Shown here: positions 19,655 to 30,249 of the stretch, piece after piece | Numbering within the stretch: the stretch's first letter is position 1 | Layout of the letters: each line of letters begins with the position of its first letter | DNA from: Gemmatimonadaceae bacterium | GTDB taxonomy: Bacteria > Gemmatimonadota > Gemmatimonadetes > Gemmatimonadales > Gemmatimonadaceae | Assembly: GCA_025930755.1 (NCBI GenBank) | Contig: JAICOJ010000002.1 | Coordinates: 1-64,000 of the forward strand | Direction of reading: 5' to 3' | DNA: 64,000 nucleotides | The notes under the pieces: model-generated | What the model saw: only the letters and a program-made list of their open reading frames with translations | The model's database searches: none | Told to the model about the DNA's origin: nothing | Made by a program: the position numbers and the translations under genes

Positions 19655-20596
19655 TCAGACCGTGCGCCGCGCGGGGCGTCCCCGTGCCCGATAAAGGGCG
19701 ACGACGACCGCCGCCATGAGGATCTCGAGCGCGATCATCCACAGGCGGGAGCCAAGCGCGAGCGCCAGCGCAACCCGCCCATCGACGACGGGCGTGAGCA
19801 TCGCGACGAGCGCCGCCTCCCGCACCGCGATCCCCGCGGGCGCGAAAACGGCGACGATGCCAGCAACGTAGCTCGCGACGAACGCGCCCCCCGCCACGAG
19901 GAGCGATGGCCCCGACTCGCCAATCAACGCACGCGCGAACATCCAGAACGCCACGGCGTAGATGAGCCAGGGGATCACGAGCGCGGCCGTATATCCGGCG
20001 AACGCGCCCCGCGACGGTCGCGGCCAGGCAAACTGGCGCTTGACCATTCGACCGAGCCCTCGGCCAATGGCGGGCATCACGAGCGGGATGGAAACGGCGA
20101 GGACCGAGAGCGCGATGATCGCGACGACGGCTGTCGCGGCCGGGGGCAATCCTCCCGCGATCGGCTCTACCCAGCCTGGGGCCATCATCACGGCCACGAC
20201 GACACCGGTGGCGAGCAGCATGAGCTGCTGAAGCAGCACGGCTCCTGTCGCAGCGAGGGGTGAGATCCCTTCGTCCGCCGCGAGTGCGGCGAGCCCGGCG
20301 AACTGCCAGACGGCGCCGGGGATGAACCGGGCCAGATTCGACAACGACCAAATGCGCAGTGCGGAGAGAAACGACACGCCCGCGTTCCACCACCGCAGGC
20401 TTGCGCTCCAGGTGAGCACCATGAGGGCGAAGGCGCCCAGCACGAGCACCGATGCGGCGAGCAGCGTCGGCCAGTCGACCGTCCCGTCCCACGCCGAGAA
20501 CGTGCCCGCGTGCTCCCTGGCCGTTTTCACCAGGAAGAGCACGGCGCCTCCAATGAGCACGATCTGCGCGCCGGCCCGCAGCCACCGAAGGGTCAC
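19655..20596 (-). CDS. YbhN/UPF0104-like integral membrane protein (flippase/LPG-synthase TM family)
   Basis: Multiple TM helices; FIPGAVWQFAGLAALAADEGISPLAATGAVLLQQL; FAPAGIAVREAALVAML. Confidence 0.75.
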   Translation of the reverse strand: MTLRWLRAGAQIVLIGGAVLFLVKTAREHAGTFSAWDGTVDWPTLLAASVLVLGAFALMVLTWSASLRWWNAGVSFLSALRIWSLSNLARFIPGAVWQFAGLAALAADEGISPLAATGAVLLQQLMLLATGVVVAVMMAPGWVEPIAGGLPPAATAVVAIIALSVLAVSIPLVMPAIGRGLGRMVKRQFAWPRPSRGAFAGYTAALVIPWLIYAVAFWMFARALIGESGPSLLVAGGAFVASYVAGIVAVFAPAGIAVREAALVAMLTPVVDGRVALALALGSRLWMIALEILMAAVVVALYRARGRPARRTV

Positions 20597-20679
20597 GACG
20601 CAACCGGCTTCGCGCGGTGCGGTTGCATGGCGGCAAAGATACCACTCGGGTGATGGGCGTGGAAGCGATATCTTCCCGC

Positions 20680-21894
20680 ATGCGCATTCTGCACGTGGTC
20701 ACTGCGTTTCCTCGACAGACGGACGATCCCATCGCACCATGGCTCGTGGACCTCCTGGTGCGGCTCCGCGCGCGCGGTCACGAGGTCGATGTGCTCGCGT
20801 CCGCCTACCGCGGCCTCGGCGATCAGAGCCACGAGGGCATTCGCGTCTACCGCTTTCGGTACTTCCTCGCGCGGTGGGAGCGCCTCACGCACGAAGAGAC
20901 CGCGCCCGACAGAATGCGCCGGTCGCCGCTCTACGCGATCATGCCCCTCTTCTTCCTCCTCGGGGGCATGCGACGGGCACGCGCACTCGCGCGCGCCCGT
21001 CGCTACGACGTCGTGCACGTACATTGGCCGATGCCCATGGTATTGCTCGGGTGGGCGGCACGACGCGCCCATCCGATGCCGATGGTGACGACATTCTATG
21101 GGATCGAGCTTCGGTGGGTGCAGAGCCGCCTGCCGTTCCTCAAGTGGCTGGTGCGGTGGGCCGCCCGGAGCTCCGCACAGGCCGTCGCCATTTCGTCGTA
21201 CACCGCGCGCGAGCTTCGCCGATTCGCCGACGTGCCCGTGGAGGTCATCCCCTATACCGCCGAGCTGCCGCCGCCGTCCACCGGCCGAAGCGCACGCGCC
21301 GGCGAGCGATCGATTCTGTTCGTGGGGCGGCTCATCGAGCGCAAGGGGGTCGCCCACCTCATTCGCGCGTTAGGCACGCTGCGGCGGCAGACGCCGGCGC
21401 GCCTCGTCGTGATCGGTGACGGTCCCGAGCGCATGCGACTCGAGCAGGTGGCGCGCGAGACCGGGGTTGCCGAGCACATCGACTTTCGCGGCCGGGTGAG
21501 CGACGAAGCTCTGCGAGGCGCCTACGCGGACGCCGATGTGTTCGTGCTCCCCTCCGTGCTCGACGCTCGGCAGGACACCGAGGGACTTGGAGTCGTGCTC
21601 CTCGAGGCGATGAACTACTCGGTGCCGGTGATCGCCAGCGACATTGGCGGCATCACGGACATCGTGCAGCACGATCGCACCGGCCTGCTCGTGCCGCCCG
21701 GCGACGAAGCGGCGTTGGCGAACGCCCTGTCCCGCGTGTTGACGGACGGCGCCCTCGCGCGCACGTTAGGCAGCGCCGGACGGCAGCGCCTGCACGACGC
21801 TTTCAGCTGGGATCGAATCGTTGGGCAGTGGGAGGCCGTCTACGCGCGGGTCGTGCGGCAGCGGGTGAACGGGACGACCACGCTCAGCGGGTAA
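20680..21894 (+). CDS. Glycosyltransferase family 4 (GT-B)
   Basis: MRILHVVTAFPRQTDDPIAPWLVDLLVRLRARGHEV; LFVGRLIERKGVAHLIRAL; VLPSVLD...EGLGVVLLEAMNYSVPVIASDIGGITDIV. Confidence 0.9.
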   Translation: MRILHVVTAFPRQTDDPIAPWLVDLLVRLRARGHEVDVLASAYRGLGDQSHEGIRVYRFRYFLARWERLTHEETAPDRMRRSPLYAIMPLFFLLGGMRRARALARARRYDVVHVHWPMPMVLLGWAARRAHPMPMVTTFYGIELRWVQSRLPFLKWLVRWAARSSAQAVAISSYTARELRRFADVPVEVIPYTAELPPPSTGRSARAGERSILFVGRLIERKGVAHLIRALGTLRRQTPARLVVIGDGPERMRLEQVARETGVAEHIDFRGRVSDEALRGAYADADVFVLPSVLDARQDTEGLGVVLLEAMNYSVPVIASDIGGITDIVQHDRTGLLVPPGDEAALANALSRVLTDGALARTLGSAGRQRLHDAFSWDRIVGQWEAVYARVVRQRVNGTTTLSG

Positions 21895-23452
21895 TCATGT
21901 CGATCCACCCGCCGAGGTTGGCGGCGAGCGCCGTGTTCCCATCGGGCAGCACGAGGATCTGACGCGGCTGGCCCTCGGTCGACTCGCGCTTGCGCACCGC
22001 AACCGACGGGATGTCGATGACTACGATCTGACCCGGATTCGTCGTCACGAAGAGCGTGTTGCCATCGGGGCTGATCGCGATCCCGAACGCGCCCGCGACG
22101 GGGATGCTCTGGGCGATAGCGCCGGAAACGCGATCGACGAAGAGGACGCGGTCCCCTGAATCATCAGCGACGTAGAGCGTGGAACCGTTCGGGGCCATCG
22201 CGATGCCGTGGGGGCGCCCTCCGACCATCAGCCCGCGAAGCGCGCTCCCGGTGCGCATATCGATCTCGGTGATCACGCCCCCCTCGCGCGCGGTCACATA
22301 CATCAGCGAGTCGGTTGGCGTCGTCCAGAATGCGATGCCCCACGGGCCCGAGGCGGTCGGACTCGTCCGGACGATCGCGCGGGTGGCCACGTCGACCGCA
22401 AAAACGGAGTTCTGCGTGTTCGTGACATATACGCGATCACCGCGCGGTGACATCGCGAGCGAATGTGCGTCGCCGGGAATGTCCACTTCGGCCACCTTCG
22501 TCATTGATGCGACGTCGACGATGGCCAACACGCCCTTGCCCATGTCCGCCGCGTACGCGAACTGCCCTGCGGCGTCGACGGCGACGACCACGGGAATGCC
22601 ACCGACCGTCGCCACCGAGGAGGCCGTCGGGTTTGTCGAGATCCGCTCGACCTCTCCCCGGTTGATGAGCGAAACGAGCAGCTGTCCGCCCGGAGCTCTG
22701 GCGATGCCGAACCCCCCGCTGGTGAGATAGGCGAACCGTGCCGTGATTCCCGGCCGGACGGACAGGTAGAACGAGGTGGCGCCGAACGTCCCGCCGAGGG
22801 ACGCACGCACCTCGATGTCGGTGCCCGATGCACCCGGCGTCAGCGAGTTCGTCGCGACCCCTTGGGAATCGGATGTCGACGTGCCGACGGCCAGACTCCC
22901 CTCGCCGGTGACGACGGTCCACGTCACGGTCGCGCCGGCGGCGGCGTTGCCGAACGCATCGATCACCATCGCCCGCAACGGGACCGGTGTCGTGTGCCCG
23001 GCGGGAACGACGATCGGGCTATTCGAGAGGGTTATGATCGCCGCGGGCGGCCCCGCGGTGACTGTGGCGGTGAATATGGCGGTATCGAGGAGCGCTCCGG
23101 TAAGCGTATCGAGAAGCGTGGCAACAACTCGCTCCTCGTGGCCGGCGAAGGTGCCCAGACGCCATCGCGCCGTCACCACGCCCGCGCCGTTCGTGCGCGC
23201 TCCGACCGATTCGAGATCGCCTGTCCCGGCGAGGATGCGAAACTCCACGGGGACGTTAGGCACGCCTCGGCCGTTGGCATCGCTCACCCGCGCAGCGATC
23301 GGGGCGAGAAGGGTCTGGCCCGCTGCTCCATGCTGCTGATTTCCGGCGGAGGCGGTCACGCTCACGGGAGGGCCGATCGGCTCCGGCTCGGTGCCGCCCT
23401 CACAGCCGAGTAGGCCGAGGGCCAGGAGGATCTTCCCGCCCCAGCACCCCAT
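21884..23452 (-). CDS. Lipoprotein with bacterial Ig-like domains and YVTN-type beta-propeller
   Basis: MGCWGGKILLALGLLGCEGG lipobox; Ig-like VTASAGNQQHGAAGQTLLAPIAARVSDANGRGVPNVPVEFRI; repeats VYVTNTQNSVFAVDVATR, LYVADDSGDRVLFVDRVSG. Confidence 0.75.
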   Translation of the reverse strand: MGCWGGKILLALGLLGCEGGTEPEPIGPPVSVTASAGNQQHGAAGQTLLAPIAARVSDANGRGVPNVPVEFRILAGTGDLESVGARTNGAGVVTARWRLGTFAGHEERVVATLLDTLTGALLDTAIFTATVTAGPPAAIITLSNSPIVVPAGHTTPVPLRAMVIDAFGNAAAGATVTWTVVTGEGSLAVGTSTSDSQGVATNSLTPGASGTDIEVRASLGGTFGATSFYLSVRPGITARFAYLTSGGFGIARAPGGQLLVSLINRGEVERISTNPTASSVATVGGIPVVVAVDAAGQFAYAADMGKGVLAIVDVASMTKVAEVDIPGDAHSLAMSPRGDRVYVTNTQNSVFAVDVATRAIVRTSPTASGPWGIAFWTTPTDSLMYVTAREGGVITEIDMRTGSALRGLMVGGRPHGIAMAPNGSTLYVADDSGDRVLFVDRVSGAIAQSIPVAGAFGIAISPDGNTLFVTTNPGQIVVIDIPSVAVRKRESTEGQPRQILVLPDGNTALAANLGGWIDMITR

Positions 23453-23587
23453 GGCGTGCGATCGAAACCCCAACACGACGACCCTCCGGGAAGCGCGCTA
23501 CCTAACTAGTCGGAAGGGCGGAAGTATAGGACCTGCGCGCCGAGTCGGCCAGAGTCGGCGGGGATTCGGGGCCGCTACGGCCCGACG

Positions 23588-24592
23588 CTATCGCTCCACT
23601 TCGTCGAGGCGCCGGCGGAGCTCGCGGACCTCGGCGCGCTGTGCGGCGATCATCTCCCCGACAAGGCCGCCCACGAACAGCACCGTTCCCACGATCACGC
23701 AGAGCACGACGAGGTCGATCAGCGGGCGATAGCCGAAGCCGGCGAAGATCCGGATGCCGACCAGCGTGATACCGGCCATCACCCCGATTGCGGCGAGCAT
23801 GGCGCCCAGGACGCCGAAGAGCAGCAGAGGCTTTTGCCCGAATCGCAGCTCGAACCAGACGGCGAGCATGTCGAGCACGCCGATGGGAATGCGGCCGAGG
23901 CCAAACTTCGAACGGCCCGCGTGGCGCGCGTAGAGCGGAACGGGAATCTCGGTGACGGTGAAGCCCTGCGCCGCCGCCACCGCGATCATGTAGCGGTGCC
24001 AGTCGGGGCGAATCGGGATGGCGTCCATCACCTCCCGCCGATACGCCTTCACCGAGTTGAGATCCCGAACCGGCAGCTGAAACAGCTTTCGACTCAACCC
24101 GTTGTAGATCTGCGAGACGAAGCGCTTCTCGTATTTTCCCTGCTTGTACCCGGTGACCATGTCCACGTCGCCCGACAGAATCGGTGCGACGAGGCGCGGG
24201 ATATCCTCCGGCTTGTACTGGAGATCGGCGGGATAGAAGACGAGCACGCGTCCGCGCGCATGCAAGTAGCCGGTTCGCAGGGCGTCGGCGATGCCGCGCC
24301 GCATGCGGTGGCGCACCGCGCGAAGGAATGGATAGCGCCCGCGAAGCTCCTCGAGCACCGTCCAGGAGCCATCGACCGAGCCATCGTCCACGACGATGAC
24401 CTCGTAGCGAACTCCGCTTCCCGCGAATGCCTGGGCCGCCAGCTCCATGAAGAGGGGCAGGTTCTCCGCCTCGTCCTTCGCCGGCACGAGCACGCTCACG
24501 TCGGGCGCCGACGTCGGTGCGTCTGTGGCGGAGATGGGAGCTCGCAGTCCAGGGCGCGCCGACACGAGCTCCGGCCCGCGATCGGCGCTCAC
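23588..24592 (-). CDS. Glycosyltransferase family 2 with C-terminal TM helices (DPM/GtrB-like)
   Basis: VSVLVPAKDEAENLPLFMEL, VVDDGSVDGSWTVLEEL, FYPADLQYKPEDIPRL, two C-terminal TM segments. Confidence 0.9.
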   Translation of the reverse strand: MSADRGPELVSARPGLRAPISATDAPTSAPDVSVLVPAKDEAENLPLFMELAAQAFAGSGVRYEVIVVDDGSVDGSWTVLEELRGRYPFLRAVRHRMRRGIADALRTGYLHARGRVLVFYPADLQYKPEDIPRLVAPILSGDVDMVTGYKQGKYEKRFVSQIYNGLSRKLFQLPVRDLNSVKAYRREVMDAIPIRPDWHRYMIAVAAAQGFTVTEIPVPLYARHAGRSKFGLGRIPIGVLDMLAVWFELRFGQKPLLLFGVLGAMLAAIGVMAGITLVGIRIFAGFGYRPLIDLVVLCVIVGTVLFVGGLVGEMIAAQRAEVRELRRRLDEVER

Positions 24593-26043
24593 ACCCGCTT
24601 TCTCATGCGCGCGGAGAGGACTCCAAGCTGGTCACGGTACTTCGCCACCGTACGACGCGCGATCTGCACGCCACTTTCCTTGAGAATGTTGACGATGGCC
24701 TGGTCCGTGAGCGGGTGCTTGGGGTCTTCCTCCGACACCAGCTTCTCGATCTGCGCCTTGATGCCGCGCGCCGAGACGTCCTCGCCGCCGGTGGTCGAGA
24801 GCCCGGAGGAGAAGAAGAACTTGAGCGGGAGTACGCCGCGCGGCGTCTGCACGAACTTCTCGTTGGTGACGCGGCTGACGGTGGACTCGTGCATGTTGAT
24901 CACTTCGGCGACTTCGCGAAGCGTCAGCGGCTTGAGGTACTGCACCCCCTTCTCGAAAAACTCGCGCTGCCGATCGACGATGAAGTTCATGACCTTCAGC
25001 ATCGTCTGACGCCGCTGCTCGATCGCCTGAATCATCCAGTTGGCCGAGTTGAGCTTGTTCGAGATGAACTCCTTGTTCTCCCCCTCGAACTTCTTCTTGT
25101 CGCGCGCGATCTCCTGATACGCCTTGCTCAGCTTCAGTCGCGGGAGATTCGCGTCGTTGAGGAAAACGTGGTACTTCCCATCGATCTTCTCGACGATGAG
25201 ATCGGGAATGATGTAGTTGTCGCCGGTGTCGCTGTACTTGATGCCGGGCTTCGGATCGAGCTTCTGAATCTCGTCGGCCGCTTTCTGAACGTCGCTCGGG
25301 GAGATGCCGAACCGCTTCGAGATCTCGCTCCAGCGATGGTTGATCAGCTCATCGAAGCAGTCGCGCACGAGCCGATACGGTACCGACTGCTCGAGACCGG
25401 CATCCTTGAGCTGCAGCAGCAGGCATTCGCGAAGGTCGCGGGCGCCGACGCCCGGTGGATCGAGGCCCTGGATGATCGACAGCATCTCCTCGAGCTCCGC
25501 GCGGCTGTAGATCGGGGCATCGAGCGGGTCCTGCTCCATCTCCTCCGCGGTGCTCCGCACCAGGTCGTTGATGCTAGTGAGGATCTCCTCGGTGGGGCAC
25601 GCCAGGTAGCCGTCTTCATCGATGTTTCCCACGAACTCATCGGCGAGGAGGCGCTGGCGCGGTGTCAGCTCGAGCAGCTGAATCTGGTCGCGGAGATGGT
25701 CGCCAAGGTCGCGCGACTCCACGGTGACCGGCTCGTAGTACTCCTTCTCCTCGTGCTCCTCGTGGCGTCCACCGGCGTCGAACCCGTTGAGAAGAATCTC
25801 CTCCCAGTCGATCTCGTCGTTGGCTTTCTCCTCGGGAGGGCTCTCCTCGGTCTGACCCTCCTCCTCGTCGTCCTCCTCCTCCGGCTCGACCATCTCCAGG
25901 AAGGGGTTGTTCATCAACTCCTGCTTCAGATGCTGCTGCAGGTCGAGCAGCGGCATGTAGAGAAGATCCATCGCCTGATACAGGCGCGGATTGATCTTGA
26001 TTTCCTGTTTGAGCTGGGTGCTCTGAGAGATTCCCGCTTTCAT
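24589..26043 (-). CDS. rpoN: RNA polymerase sigma-54 factor
   Basis: N-terminal QSTQLKQEIKINPRLYQAMDLL, HESTVSRVTNEKFVQTPRG, RPON box-like ARRTVAKYRDQLGV. Confidence 0.97.
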   Translation of the reverse strand: MKAGISQSTQLKQEIKINPRLYQAMDLLYMPLLDLQQHLKQELMNNPFLEMVEPEEEDDEEEGQTEESPPEEKANDEIDWEEILLNGFDAGGRHEEHEEKEYYEPVTVESRDLGDHLRDQIQLLELTPRQRLLADEFVGNIDEDGYLACPTEEILTSINDLVRSTAEEMEQDPLDAPIYSRAELEEMLSIIQGLDPPGVGARDLRECLLLQLKDAGLEQSVPYRLVRDCFDELINHRWSEISKRFGISPSDVQKAADEIQKLDPKPGIKYSDTGDNYIIPDLIVEKIDGKYHVFLNDANLPRLKLSKAYQEIARDKKKFEGENKEFISNKLNSANWMIQAIEQRRQTMLKVMNFIVDRQREFFEKGVQYLKPLTLREVAEVINMHESTVSRVTNEKFVQTPRGVLPLKFFFSSGLSTTGGEDVSARGIKAQIEKLVSEEDPKHPLTDQAIVNILKESGVQIARRTVAKYRDQLGVLSARMRKRV

Positions 26044-26079
26044 GAGTCCATCAACTCGCTGTAAAGGCTCGGCGCCGCA

Positions 26080-27312
26080 TCAGTCGGCTGCGGGATCGAC
26101 TTCACCCTGCCCCGCCGCCGAGAACCGCGTACGCAAGCGCGCGGTCAGCGTAGGACCCAGGTAGATCTTCGCCACGGTGTCATCGAAAACGAGCTCGCGT
26201 ACGGTGCCCGACACCTTGACCTGCCCGTCGAACATTATGTAAGCCCGATCGACGATGTCGAGAGTCTGCTCCACGTTGTGATCGCTGATCAGCACGCCGA
26301 TGCCACGGTGGCGCAGACCAGCGACGATGGTCTGAATGTCGTGCACGGCGATCGGGTCCACGCCCGCGAACGGCTCATCGAGCATCATGAACTTCGGCTC
26401 GGTGACGAGCGCACGCGTGATCTCCAGCCGCCGGCGCTCTCCACCCGAGAGCGCGTATGCCTTGCTCTGCCGCAAATGCTTGATGCTGAGCTCGTCGAGC
26501 AATCGCTCGAGGCGAGCGCGCCGCTCCGATCCCGACAGCGGCATGGTCTCCAGAATCGCCAGGATGTTCTCCTCGACCGTCAGCTTCCTGAAGATCGAGG
26601 GTTCCTGGGAGAGATAGCCGATCCCCAGCCGTGCCCGCTGGTACATCGGCATGTCGGTGATGTCGCGACCGTCGAGCAGGATCCGACCCTCCTGCGGCTT
26701 GATCAGCCCGACGATCATGTAGAACGTCGTCGTTTTGCCCGCCCCGTTGGGGCCGAGTAGACCGACGATCTCCCCCTGTTGCAATCGCAAGGCCACATCG
26801 TTGACGACTCTGCGCCGCCGATATGTCTTGACGAGTCCCTGCGCCTCGAGCACGGAGCCCACTGGCGCCGTCTGCACGACGGGGTGCGTACCCGTCGTAA
26901 TCGCGATGTGCTCGCCCGACTGCCGGAGCACGTCCGCCACTCGCACGCGCTGCGGCCGGATTTCGGCCCAGACGCGATCGCTGATCTTGATGCGCGCGTC
27001 GGGCGAGGCGAGGCCACCCGAGGGCGGCTCGATGACGCCTTCCGCTGCCAGACGCGGAAGCACCGACGCCGCGAGATGCTGTCGCACCTCGTCGAGGCTG
27101 AGCCGTCCACCCTCGAGCTGCGCGTCGCGTCCCTCCGCCCGTACGACGTCGAGATGATCCTCCCGGTAACAGGTTGCGACATCGTTGAAGATCGCGGTGC
27201 CGCCGTCGTCGGCAGCACAGATGAGGGCGTGGAGCGCCAGGGCCGTGGATCGGTTGCCCTGCGACAGTCGCCCGATGATCTGCTCGAGCCGCTGAGGAAG
27301 CTGATCGCTCAT
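26080..27312 (-). CDS. lptB: LPS export ABC transporter ATP-binding protein LptB with ~145-aa N-terminal extension
   Basis: Walker [57 protein letters not shown]; extension [37 protein letters not shown]. Confidence 0.93.
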   Translation of the reverse strand: MSDQLPQRLEQIIGRLSQGNRSTALALHALICAADDGGTAIFNDVATCYREDHLDVVRAEGRDAQLEGGRLSLDEVRQHLAASVLPRLAAEGVIEPPSGGLASPDARIKISDRVWAEIRPQRVRVADVLRQSGEHIAITTGTHPVVQTAPVGSVLEAQGLVKTYRRRRVVNDVALRLQQGEIVGLLGPNGAGKTTTFYMIVGLIKPQEGRILLDGRDITDMPMYQRARLGIGYLSQEPSIFRKLTVEENILAILETMPLSGSERRARLERLLDELSIKHLRQSKAYALSGGERRRLEITRALVTEPKFMMLDEPFAGVDPIAVHDIQTIVAGLRHRGIGVLISDHNVEQTLDIVDRAYIMFDGQVKVSGTVRELVFDDTVAKIYLGPTLTARLRTRFSAAGQGEVDPAAD

Positions 27313-28688
27313 GGCGTCCTCCTCGGTGGCGTGGTGGGGGGACGCGGAACGGGCACGCTGTCGCGTGGTGCGTTCAGTGTCGTGTCGGCCGCCGCCGCCG
27401 GCGCCTCCAGGTACACGCCGGCCGCCTGTTCCGTGATACTGACTTGCCCGACTTCCTGATCCTGAAAGGTGACCGTGATGACACGGCCACGCACGTAATT
27501 GATCGCGGGCGCGGAGTTGCGTCCCTCGCGCGTCGCGACCTGGTAGAATGACCGCGCGTTGCCGTTCGCGACGAGATCGCGAATGCGCGGGCGCCGCGTC
27601 GTATCCTGCGGAGCCGCGATCGTGTCGAACCGCGCGACGATGGTGTCGCCACGGAGCCAATCCTTCTCGGTCGAGCGTACGCGCGTCGAATCGGGGGTGC
27701 TCTGCGCGAACGCGTCGCGCACCGCGAAGACCTCACGCACGCGTTGCCCCGGCATGCGAACGTCGAGTGAGTCGGCGATGATGTCGTACTCCGGTGACAC
27801 GGCGCGAGCCCGCGAGCGGCCCCAGGCGAAGACACGATCCATCTCGCTGTCGGTCAGGCGCAGGTCGAGCGTATCGGACGTGAGGGTCACGTCACGGCTC
27901 ACAGCGCGAGCCTCGCCCGATGATACCACGCGCGACAACGTGCGCTGCGATCCGAACAGCTCGACCAGCGTTCCGGTCAGCGTGAAGGGATCCTCACCCT
28001 TGCCATCGATCTGTGGCCCCTTCATCAGGCGGGCGTATTCACGCCCGCTGTCCATGAAGGCGGAGTCACCTCGGGCTACGACGTCGGTGCGCGTGATGAC
28101 CACGCGACCGGACGCGTACACGAGACTGTCATTGTCCATGATCACAGTGTTGGCGATGAGCGTCGTCGGCTCACTGCGGCGCCCAGCCGAATCCGTTTCC
28201 ACGAGAAGGATCGTTGGGCGGCGTGGCGCGACCATCCGTGAGCTGGTACGAATGCCCGGCGCGGGTCGGTAGTAGTCGGCCTCGGGACCAGTGAGCTTCG
28301 TTCCACTCGACAACGTTGCCTCGACATTCCCCTCCGCCCGGAGGTGCTCATCGTTCAACCAGTACGTGAGGCGCCTCGAGCGCAGCGTGAGGCGCGGCTC
28401 CCGATAGTCCACATTCCCAATGAGATACAGCAGGCGGGCATCACCATAGTATTCGACGCTGTCAGCGACCACGGTGATCCGCTGCGCCTGACACTCGCCC
28501 TCGGCGCGGCGCCCGAGATACCAGTTGAAGAGGCCGCTCGGCTGGCGCACCATGTTCAGCGGCGATCCCGCCCGGCTGCGAAAGACGAACAGACACTGGT
28601 CCGACCGCGCTTCCTGCGCGGAGAGCGATCCCCCTGCGGAGAGACCCAGTGCGACACCTGCGAGCCGCAGCCACGACGCCCGCATCAT
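27309..28688 (-). CDS. OstA/LptA-like LPS transport periplasmic protein
   Basis: Signal peptide; OstA-like repeats [56 protein letters not shown]; sits between lptC and lptB. Confidence 0.8.
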   Translation of the reverse strand: MMRASWLRLAGVALGLSAGGSLSAQEARSDQCLFVFRSRAGSPLNMVRQPSGLFNWYLGRRAEGECQAQRITVVADSVEYYGDARLLYLIGNVDYREPRLTLRSRRLTYWLNDEHLRAEGNVEATLSSGTKLTGPEADYYRPAPGIRTSSRMVAPRRPTILLVETDSAGRRSEPTTLIANTVIMDNDSLVYASGRVVITRTDVVARGDSAFMDSGREYARLMKGPQIDGKGEDPFTLTGTLVELFGSQRTLSRVVSSGEARAVSRDVTLTSDTLDLRLTDSEMDRVFAWGRSRARAVSPEYDIIADSLDVRMPGQRVREVFAVRDAFAQSTPDSTRVRSTEKDWLRGDTIVARFDTIAAPQDTTRRPRIRDLVANGNARSFYQVATREGRNSAPAINYVRGRVITVTFQDQEVGQVSITEQAAGVYLEAPAAAADTTLNAPRDSVPVPRPPTTPPRRTP

Positions 28689-29278
28689 TGCGGAGGCGCG
28701 GTGGTGGGAGCGCTCGGGCGCGCGGGTGGCCGAGGCTGGCCAAGATCGCCCGTGGAAACCGCCCCCTGCCCCTCGATCAGCCGGTGCACGCGAACGTTGT
28801 TCATGTTGGGGTCGGAGGTGAAACCAACGCCCTCCAGACGTCGCCCAGGCTCAGTGAGCACGAAGGCGCTGTCGCTCGAGATCTCGTTCCGGATCTGGTC
28901 GTACCGTAGCTGCTCGGTCGTCAGGCGTCTGCCATCCTCGGTGACCACGACGACGTTGCCGCGGGCTTCCATCTGCGACTGGCGCGTGTTGTACGTCCCC
29001 TCGTTCCCCGTGAGCACCGAATTCCGCTCACCAGTCCGGGTGTAGAAGGTGAGCTTCACGACGCGAAGCTCGATACGCGTATTCTCATCGAAGAAGAACG
29101 CGGTATCGGCTTCCAGCTCCGCGTTCAACACGCCCCGGTCCGTGAGCAGGGTGTTGATGCCGAACATCATCTGATCGGCCGAGTCCGCCATCGGCGAGCC
29201 GCTGGCACGCGGCGGGGCCGTTCCCTCACTCCCGCACGCGAGCGCGAAGCCGAGCACGAGTAGCACGCCGGCTCTCAC
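28685..29278 (-). CDS. lptC: LPS export periplasmic lipoprotein LptC
   Basis: Lipobox LGFALACGSEG; DTAFFFDENTRIELRVVKLTFYTRTGERNSVLTGNEGTYNTRQSQMEARGNVVVVTEDGRRLTTEQLRYD. Confidence 0.85.
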   Translation of the reverse strand: MRAGVLLVLGFALACGSEGTAPPRASGSPMADSADQMMFGINTLLTDRGVLNAELEADTAFFFDENTRIELRVVKLTFYTRTGERNSVLTGNEGTYNTRQSQMEARGNVVVVTEDGRRLTTEQLRYDQIRNEISSDSAFVLTEPGRRLEGVGFTSDPNMNNVRVHRLIEGQGAVSTGDLGQPRPPARPSAPTTAPPQ

Positions 29279-30249
29279 ACGACCCCCGCGCGCATGAGAT
29301 CGTGGAGGTGAACCATCCCGAGGAGGTGCCCGTCCTCATCGGTCACGGGCATCGCCATCACCTTGAATTCCTGAATGCGGTAGACGACGGCGCTGCCCAG
29401 CTCGTCGTGACGCGCGAGCTTGGGCTCTCGATTCATCACCGAGTCGACCCGCACGTCCATGAAATTGGGGTCATGCTCCATGAGGCGCGTGAGATCGCCC
29501 GCCGTGAGCACACCGATCACCCGGCGTTGGCCATCGATAATGGCGACGGTGCCGCGACGCTCGGCGAGCTGCACCACCGCCTCGCGCATCGTCGCCTCTG
29601 GAGGCAGCGCCGGAAGCGGTGAGGTCACCATCACGTCGGAGACACGCGTCAGCAACTGACGGCCTAGCGAACCGCCGGGGTGCAGCCGCGCGAAATCCTC
29701 GGGACGAAACCCTCTTCCCTCCAGGAGCACCACGGCAAGCGCATCGCCGAGCGCAAGCGCCACAGTCGTGCTCGTTGTCGGAGCGAGCCCGTGGGGACAG
29801 GCCTCCTGCTCGACCCACGTGTCCACGACTACATCGGCATGTCGTCCAAGCGTGGATTCAGGCGCACCGGTGAAGGCCACGATGCGAACGCCCAGTCGCC
29901 TGAGATGCTCGAGTAATGGGAGGAGCTCCTGCGTTTCCCCGCTTTTCGAGAGGAGAATCGCCACGTCGTCCCGCCCGACCGGGCCAAGATCCCCGTGCAC
30001 GCTCTCGACAGGGTGGACGAAAGTCGCCGGCGTCCCTGTGGAGGTGAGCGTCGCCGCGATTTTCCGTCCCACGATGCCTGACTTTCCGACTCCAGTAACG
30101 ATGACGCGCCCCGACGAGCTCGCGATGAGCTCGACCGCGCGCGCGAACCGCTCGTCGAGACGGCGCTCGGCTTCGGCAAGTGCCTCGCGCTCCATGCGTA
30201 ACACGGCGCGACCGCGCTCGATCGACGGATCCGCGGCGACCGCTTTCAT
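29275..30249 (-). CDS. kdsD: KpsF/GutQ-type arabinose-5-phosphate isomerase (SIS + CBS)
   Basis: VIVTGVGKSGIVGRKIAATLTSTGTPATFVHPVESVHGDLG; CPHGLAPTTSTTVALALGDALAV; two CBS motifs. Confidence 0.94.
   Translation of the reverse strand: MKAVAADPSIERGRAVLRMEREALAEAERRLDERFARAVELIASSSGRVIVTGVGKSGIVGRKIAATLTSTGTPATFVHPVESVHGDLGPVGRDDVAILLSKSGETQELLPLLEHLRRLGVRIVAFTGAPESTLGRHADVVVDTWVEQEACPHGLAPTTSTTVALALGDALAVVLLEGRGFRPEDFARLHPGGSLGRQLLTRVSDVMVTSPLPALPPEATMREAVVQLAERRGTVAIIDGQRRVIGVLTAGDLTRLMEHDPNFMDVRVDSVMNREPKLARHDELGSAVVYRIQEFKVMAMPVTDEDGHLLGMVHLHDLMRAGVV

Noticed and set aside
21369-21375. TTAGGC resemblance to nematode telomere repeat
   Set aside because: Copies are isolated single heptamers in genes, never tandem; gene content is clearly bacterial.
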